From NCBI GenBank assembly GCA_036365515.1, contig CM070873.1, positions 222,967,876 to 223,031,875 of the forward strand: a stretch of 64,000 nucleotides of DNA, read 5' to 3'. The position numbers and the translations under genes are program-made. The notes below the pieces were generated by a model, which saw only the letters and a list, made by a program, of their open reading frames with translations, did not search any database and was not told where the DNA came from. Below are positions 58,503 to 64,000 of this stretch, piece after piece; the first letter of the stretch is position 1; each line of letters opens with the position of its first letter. The stretch comes from Torymus aiolomorphi (taxonomy: Eukaryota; Arthropoda; Insecta; Hymenoptera; Torymidae).

Positions 58503-58946
58503 CCGACGCTCCCTACGAAAACTAGCACCTTTTGTGGCCTCCTCACGAAGACTAGCACATTTCAGAAAATTGCAACGAAAACTAGCATAACTCACGACTT
58601 TGCCGCGAATACTAGTACAATTCGCGAGGTTGCCGCGAAAACTAGCATCATTCACGAGTTTGCGCCGAATAATAGTACAATTCGTAAGATTGTGACGAAA
58701 AGTAGCACGATTCAGATTGCCACGAAGACTAGTCCATTTCAGCGTTGGCCGCGAAAACTAGCACTTCGCGTCACCGTGTTAATTTACATAAGAGGCAGTG
58801 GAATGTGCTAGTCTTCGCCGCAATCAAGCGGATCGGGCTAGTCTTCAACGCAAATCAATGGGGCGTGCTAGTCTTCGCGGCCAACACTCAAATGGACTAG
58901 TCTTCGTGGCAATCTGAATCGTGCTAGTTTTCGTAGGGAGCGTCGA
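58503..58946. mobile_element. Foldback with CTAG motif at a 30-bp period, copy 2
   Basis: The inverted ends read CCGACGCTCCCTACGAAAAC and complement (TCGACGCTCCC). Inside, CGAARACTAGCAC recurs with the ACTAG position at 58521, 58551, 58581, 58611, 58641, 58671 (AATAG), 58701 (AGTAG), 58728 and 58758. It then appears in reverse with CTAG at 58808, 58838, 58868, 58897 and 58924. The core of about 13 bp is conserved and the 16-17 bp between cores is diverged. A periodic 106-codon frame (58491-58811) follows from the 30-bp period and is not taken as a gene. Confidence 0.8.
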
Positions 58947-61265
58947 TACAATAATGGCGTCACACTGTAATATGTTTGAATTTCGAAGACTGAATTCTTG
59001 TGTTTGAGTATTTAAAACTGAATAATTAAAATAGTATAAGAAAAATTTCATTATTTTATTTATTAAACTTACTTTATATTATCATATAATTTAAACTAAT
59101 TGAAACAGATTTTTAAATTGAAACTAATTTGATCATGTTCATAACTTCAAAAGCAAAAAATAAATAAACAAATAATACGCGCGAATCGTCTTGAATGTAG
59201 CTAGTATATTAAAAAATGGATGATCAAAAAATATTAGCTGAAGAAATCAAACCAAAAATGTTTGATATATGAAGATTCATGAAGGCCCTCTTCATTTTTG
59301 CTCCAAAAGTATTTTCGAATCTCAAAAATGTGCTTAAAACATTTTAATATAATCATCTTTCATGTATTCGACTGTTTAAAGTAATGCATCAATACGGCGA
59401 TCCTCGTAAAGTGCTCCGCAAGCGAGCCTCCTTCGGCGCCTGTTACCCGTGCGCATATATTCGTGGACGTTAACTCCGTTGCGTACGGTACCCGGGAAAA
59501 GCATGGCCATTTTCAGCGACGCCTCGCGCCTTATTCGCCCTGGCCGCGAGAGGAACGGGATGCGTGCGCGCGCTCGCGGCCTCCGTATGACTCTGCTGAG
59601 TGACGAAAAAGGGAGAAAAGAGGGAGGGAGAGAGAGATTGTGGGAGGGAAAAACAAGAGTTGGCATTGGGAATGGGTATAGGGGGGATAAACAAGATGGA
59701 TGGATGGAATATGATAATGGAGGATGAAAATCAGACAAATGTGGAGAGGAGAAGAGACGTGGGAAAGGACACGGGAGCGGGGATGCGTTATAAAAGCCGC
59801 GCGGGAGAATTGTAGAAAGCAAACTGGATTCGTTCATGAGGAAATGTGAAAAAGGTGCTTGCTGCGGCTTTTACGCGCGATACGTTGAAAATCTTTCTTT
59901 TGGAGAGGAGCTGATTCATTTTCAGATGCATTATACAGTTTTTAAAATGCGGGCGTTGTGCGCGACAGTTACGCATTTTTTTTTAATTAACTTGATATAA
60001 TTAACAGTGACTACTTTAATTTTTTTTTTTAATTGGCATGTCAAATGTGCTTTCACGAATTCGAAGTTTGCGGTTACAGAGGGGGACCGAGTTGAGTAGC
60101 CGAGTAGCTCTTTTGCGGGAAATATGGCATATTTCCCTCTTTTGCGGGAAATATCGTCATATTTCCCGCAAACATTAAATTTGTTGAAAGAGGGAAACAA
60201 ATCTAACTTTTGTCCCGCTTTTCAAGGAAAAAAGTGGCCATATTTGTTGAGATGGGAATAAAAGGATTTTTCGTTCGAGCGGGGAAAACATTTTTTTTCC
60301 CCGCTAAAGTGTGAAAAAATGGATTTTTTTCATTCTTTCCTAAATCACGCTCGAAATGCGCGATTTTCTACACGGCTTTCAGGCATGAAAAAAGGCCCAT
60401 TTCATGCACGTGGTGAAAAAAAGCCAGTTTGACTTTTCTCAAACGCAAGTAACATTTAGTTGGTATCTTATAGATAACTTTCAGATAATAAAATAAGATA
60501 ATGATAAAAAGATAACCAAAAAGACTAAATATATTTTTTTAAAGATAAAAAGATACGATAAAAATATAAAAAGATGATCAGTCAAGATAATTAGATAACT
60601 AGTAATTGATTAGATGTCGTCAATTGGGATTATTCCTCAGCAGGAACGGCGCAAACTGGCTTTTCTTCGTACCACGCAACGATATAGAAGCGATGGTCGA
60701 AAAATATATAGTATTGTTTCGTTTCTGCATTATTAGAAAAGTATAATAGAAATAAAACTTAATCCAGAATAAGTAGTAATATTGTGCTTGATAATAATAT
60801 TACCGAAGGAAAATATGACCCTGGCGAATACGAAAAGGGTCGAGCCCGTTAAAGGAGAAAAAGCGGTGAGAGAAACAAGATCGGGAGAAATATTTCGGAA
60901 GAGGCAAAAGGAAGGAACAGACCGAGGGCCATAGAGAAAGAGAGACAGGCTGGCCATGCCGATTACAGACGATTGATATATGAGATAATGAAAATCCCCG
61001 TTCTACTGGGGTCGTGCACACGCTTCCGCGTATCTAGATTCCCGTCTTCTCGCACCGCCGCCGCCACCGCCAAGTCCGTCGTCTCCTTCTCAGGGACGTA
61101 CATGGCGCGAACGTCTTTTCGCTCGCTTTCTCACTCAATTGCCACTGGAATTCATTCGGCGCACCTTCGGCTTTTCCCTCTTTCTCCGCGTCCTATACGC
61201 CGCTCGCGTTCCAATTCCAGGAACAAAAAGCAAAATCACGTCGATAACTGCGAACGTTCAAACGA
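58947..61265. other. Mixed non-coding DNA with hairpin remnants
   Basis: A GCGGGAAATAT hairpin is at about 60114-60168. 60180-60260 (GTCCCGCTTTTCA, GTGGCCAT) resembles part of the repeat at 48149-48215. The 153-codon minus-strand frame at 59376-59837 lies in CT-rich DNA and shows no family match. Confidence 0.4.
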
Positions 61266-61269
61266 TTAA

Positions 61270-61581
61270 GGGGGTGCCACAGCCGTATCATTACCGACCG
61301 AGCAATTGGCACAGTTTCAAGCTTATTAAAAATGAAATACATAAAATCACAAAAAATCAAGAGAACACTTCGCTGCAGTTTTGAACGATCTATCACTCAG
61401 TAGAAGTTTGAAGTCGAAAAACCACTTCATATTTCGACTTCAAACTTGTACTGGGTGATAGATCGTTCAAAACTGCAGCGAAGTGTTCTCTTGATTTTTT
61501 GCGATTTTATGTATTTCATTTTTAATAAGCTTGAAACTGTGCCAATTGCTCGGTCGGTAATGGTAGGACTATGGCACCCCG
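61270..61581. mobile_element. Foldback MITE, TTAA-flanked, 312 bp
   Basis: The arms of about 130 bp are nearly perfect complements from GGGGGTGCCACAG to the opposite-strand CGGGGTGCCATAG. TTAA lies at 61266-61269 and 61582-61585. The short centre contains TTTGAAGTCGAAA and its inverse. It is non-coding. Confidence 0.9.
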
Positions 61582-61585
61582 TTAA

Positions 61586-62046
61586 TGGAATCGTGATTGT
61601 CCTTTCATGTGACGTGTCCGGATAAATACTAATTTTAATAGGTTTAATAGTAAGAAGATATAGACTAGGGTATTTTAATAGGAAAAATTGTCATGTTTCA
61701 CTCTTGAACACACGCAAAATATTAAAAAAATTAACATGTTCAATACATAGTAACAATAATTTTTTTGTAGCCATTTATTTCAAGTTCAAATGAAATTTGA
61801 ATATGAGTCTTGATAATCATTTTATTATAAAGATTTTAATTTTGTCCCCGAGTTACAATAAAAAACTACAATTTTAAAATTTTAAATTAATAGTAATAGC
61901 GTCTGACAACTTTCACCATTATCTACTACTCTTACGCAATTAACATTGATCTCGATTACATGCACATTCTTTGATATTGATTTCGATACCTTTTCAAATA
62001 TCATTTTAATAGAAAACGCTGACATATCGTTGTTTCTACATTACAG
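61586..62046 (+). other. Intron DNA upstream of the SMG6 exon
   Basis: AT-rich, ending in the acceptor TTTCTACATTACAG (62033-62046). No upstream SMG6 exon is seen here. Confidence 0.5.
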
Positions 62047-63430
62047 ATTCACAGATGGAGCAAGGCTACAGGTCGGAGGTGCAGGAGCGCGCCCTCGTCG
62101 TGTCCCTGCAGATGTTCAACCTGATACTGGAGCGGGGCGTCTGCCTGCTCAAGTCACAGCTCGAGAGCGACGAGCGCCCCAGGCTGGTCGTCGGCGAGGA
62201 CATGCAAATACTCCTGCCCGCTATCAAGGTACCATACCCCTCGACTTTTACGATTACGGCGTAACTTTGTAAATTTTATTGCGATGTAAAGGCTCGACCC
62301 ATAATGCCTCACGCGAATCGCTTCTTCGCCTTTTCTGCCCGATGGCTCTTAATTTCCTATCGGTTTAGTTTTGTTTAAGAGCTCAATTTGTTATGTATAT
62401 TAGTGTTGTTCACGGGGGCGAGCGGAATTTTTTTAATCGTTTTTCTTGATTTTTGCCGATCGTTTATATATACCGTAGGTGATATTGATTAAGCCTGGCA
62501 AGCTGTAAAGATCAGTTAGATATAGATATATTTTACAACGTGTTTACGGTAATTTAATAATCATTGGTAAACAAATGTTATATATGTGCAGACATTAATG
62601 TTTGATAACCTTCAATCCAATATTAATCTTTATGAATGACGTCTATATTATATATTTGCTACTGAGACGTAAAAATGAAATATAACTAATTCAAAAGTAG
62701 TAGAACATTCTTCGCAATAGATTGGATCCCTTCGCATCCGGCAACAACAACCCGCTAAATTATTGTCCTAGATAGAATCCTCAAATCAGCAACGACGTCG
62801 TCTAGACAAGTGCGAATAAATCCAGGGACCTACGCGTATCAAGTTGCAGAAGCAACGGGACGAAACGAAGCTAGATAAGGGCTCGAAATAAGCTTCGTTA
62901 CAAGCGAAATTACCGGGCGAGAAACGAGCGAGATAATGTCGAAAGGAGCCAACGAAAGCTCGCAATTAAGAAATCATCCTGCGTGTGCACGTCTCTCTTT
63001 CTTCCGGCGGCTCGCGATCGCTATCTCTTTCTCTTTCGCGAGAGGACGACAGCTCTTCTCGCGCGATTTCTCGATTCGAGCGAGAGCCTGGTACCATTAA
63101 TATTGCCGATGAGCCTGGCGAGATACGCGCGCGTGCGCGTTGCGACGTTTCACCATGCACTCCTGCGAATACGTGAAATTACTCTCGCGAGGATGAATTG
63201 TCCCGGTAGCCTATTAATTATGCCGGCCGTTGGCCGCACCAGTAATTTGTCATCGTCGTTATACCGCCGTCTTTATCGATATAAACGCATTATAGCCTCT
63301 TTGTTTCGACTCACTTGTGCTCGAGGTGTGTGTTATACTTTGTGCTTTTTGTGCAGATTTGGTGCGACTGGATGCTGTGTCACAGTACGGTCTGGAATCC
63401 ACCTCCATCGTGTACAGACTACAGAGTTGG
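62047..63430 (+). CDS. Smg6: SMG6/EST1A, two internal exons (partial gene)
   Basis: Endonuclease of nonsense-mediated mRNA decay. Two exons are visible: 62047-62228 (acceptor TTACAG, donor AAG|GTACCA) and 63357-63430 (acceptor TGTGCAG, donor GG|GTGAGT). The first is entered after one base of a codon and the junction between the two is phase 0. They encode SQMEQGYRSEVQERALVVSL, then LQMFNLILERGVCLLKSQ, LLPAIK and IWCDWMLCHSTVWNPPPS. In human SMG6 the corresponding stretch, between the TPR/14-3-3-like region and the PIN nuclease domain, has the same order, ending VWSDWM...WNPPP. The WNPPP block favours SMG6 over SMG5 or SMG7. The ATG at 62055 is internal, not a start. The PIN domain must lie beyond 64000. 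No TPR or N-terminal exons were found between here and XRN2. Confidence 0.8.
62229..63356 (+). other. SMG6 intron
   Basis: A GT-AG intron of 1128 bp. 62950-63250 is CpG-rich with arginine-rich frames on both strands that are not coding. The pyrimidine tract TTTGTGCTTTTTGTGCAG precedes the acceptor. Confidence 0.75.
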
Positions 63431-64000
63431 GTGAGTAATACCAATTTATTTTTTATATATATTTAGTTGCTGAATTGACAATTAAAACTCTTTTTACACA
63501 AAAACGTGTATCGCTAATGGTCACTATATACGGCATTTGCGCCGTAATTAATTTTAATACATTTAATACAACCGATCTAAGTATAGACATACACAGACTA
63601 ATTTATCGAAGAGTAAAATGTTTGCAATGATAACTGGGGACCGTGCTTCAAATTCATAACTCCTGCAATTCAGGTTACAACAAGTGTAACTGTATTTTCT
63701 ATAAATAAAAGTGTCGAACGAGACACTGTGAGGTCGCGCTAAAAAACAAAAAGCGGGCATAATGTCGTGTGTGGTGGTTAAATTGAGGTGAATTAAAAAA
63801 CATTAACATACGAACCTTATTTATAACAGTTTGTTAAAAATATATGTATTGAATATAATGTCTATCATAATTTTATTTCTCATATTATTGTAATATGCAT
63901 GCAAGTAACAAAACAATTACACAACAAGGATACCAATCTCATAATAATCCACAAATACTTTCAAGTCTCAATTCGATTCGATGCCATTTACAATCTATAT
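63431..64000 (+). other. Start of the next SMG6 intron
   Basis: It begins GTGAGTAATA at 63431 and is AT-rich to the window end. No further exon is seen. Confidence 0.65.

Noticed and set aside
58491..58811. 106-codon frame with a ten-residue periodic peptide
   Set aside because: The period is a direct result of the 30-bp DNA repeat, which is a multiple of three, and the reverse strand carries a similar periodic frame. There is no independent coding evidence.
58503..58946. CRISPR-like array of conserved cores and variable 16-17-bp spacers
   Set aside because: The host is an animal with spliced genes, the cores vary and reverse orientation within the array, the unit lies inside an inverted-end foldback, and no cas genes are present.
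62055..62264. ATG at 62055 as a gene start
   Set aside because: The homologous position in SMG6 is internal, and an acceptor lies just upstream (62046) with an in-frame SQ before the methionine, matching the family.

Overview
The window is nuclear DNA from an insect, most likely a parasitoid wasp (Hymenoptera, probably Chalcidoidea). The evidence is a spliced animal gene set with short GT-AG introns, AT-rich DNA alternating with CpG-rich GA/CT-rich DNA, many CA/GT and GA microsatellites, and a dense load of DNA transposons. The order-level assignment is inference.

Region by region. 1-3.96 kb: AT-rich DNA with two foldback elements (642-868 and a 743-bp hairpin at 1697-2439). 3.96-8.53 kb, minus strand: a complete 13-exon gene for the nuclear 5'-3' exoribonuclease XRN2/Rat1 (975 codons by my joining of exons), with a CpG-rich promoter above it. 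9.6-12.35 kb: a non-coding transposon with a 10-bp target duplication, 93-bp tandem repeats in both orientations and several GC-cored palindromes. 12.79-17.22 kb: a 4.4-kb TTAA-flanked element whose broken gene joins a Kolobok/Mutator-like transposase to a DEDDh (DnaQ-like) exonuclease. 17.4-37.8 kb: a gene desert with microsatellites, foldback elements and CpG-rich DNA. 37.84-40.97 kb: a second TTAA-flanked Kolobok-like element with a defective transposase, beside an orphan exon on the minus strand that resembles a divergent ionotropic receptor. 41-62 kb: more desert, with about ten further repeat elements, including two foldbacks built from a CTAG-centred motif at a 30-bp period. 62.05-63.43 kb, plus strand: two exons of the nonsense-mediated-decay nuclease SMG6 (EST1A), cut by the window end.

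Both recognised host genes act in RNA decay: XRN2 degrades RNA 5'-3' in the nucleus, and SMG6 makes the endonuclease cut in nonsense-mediated decay. They are about 53 kb apart and nothing suggests co-regulation. Most of the rest is transposon-derived. At least nine elements are flanked by TTAA, and two of them carry recognisable transposase genes, so one class of TTAA transposons has shaped much of this interval. The best candidates for something unusual are the transposase-exonuclease fusion, the palindrome whose spacer is inverted between two copies (11.2 and 48.4 kb), the 30-bp-period foldbacks, and the element with inverted 93-bp arrays.
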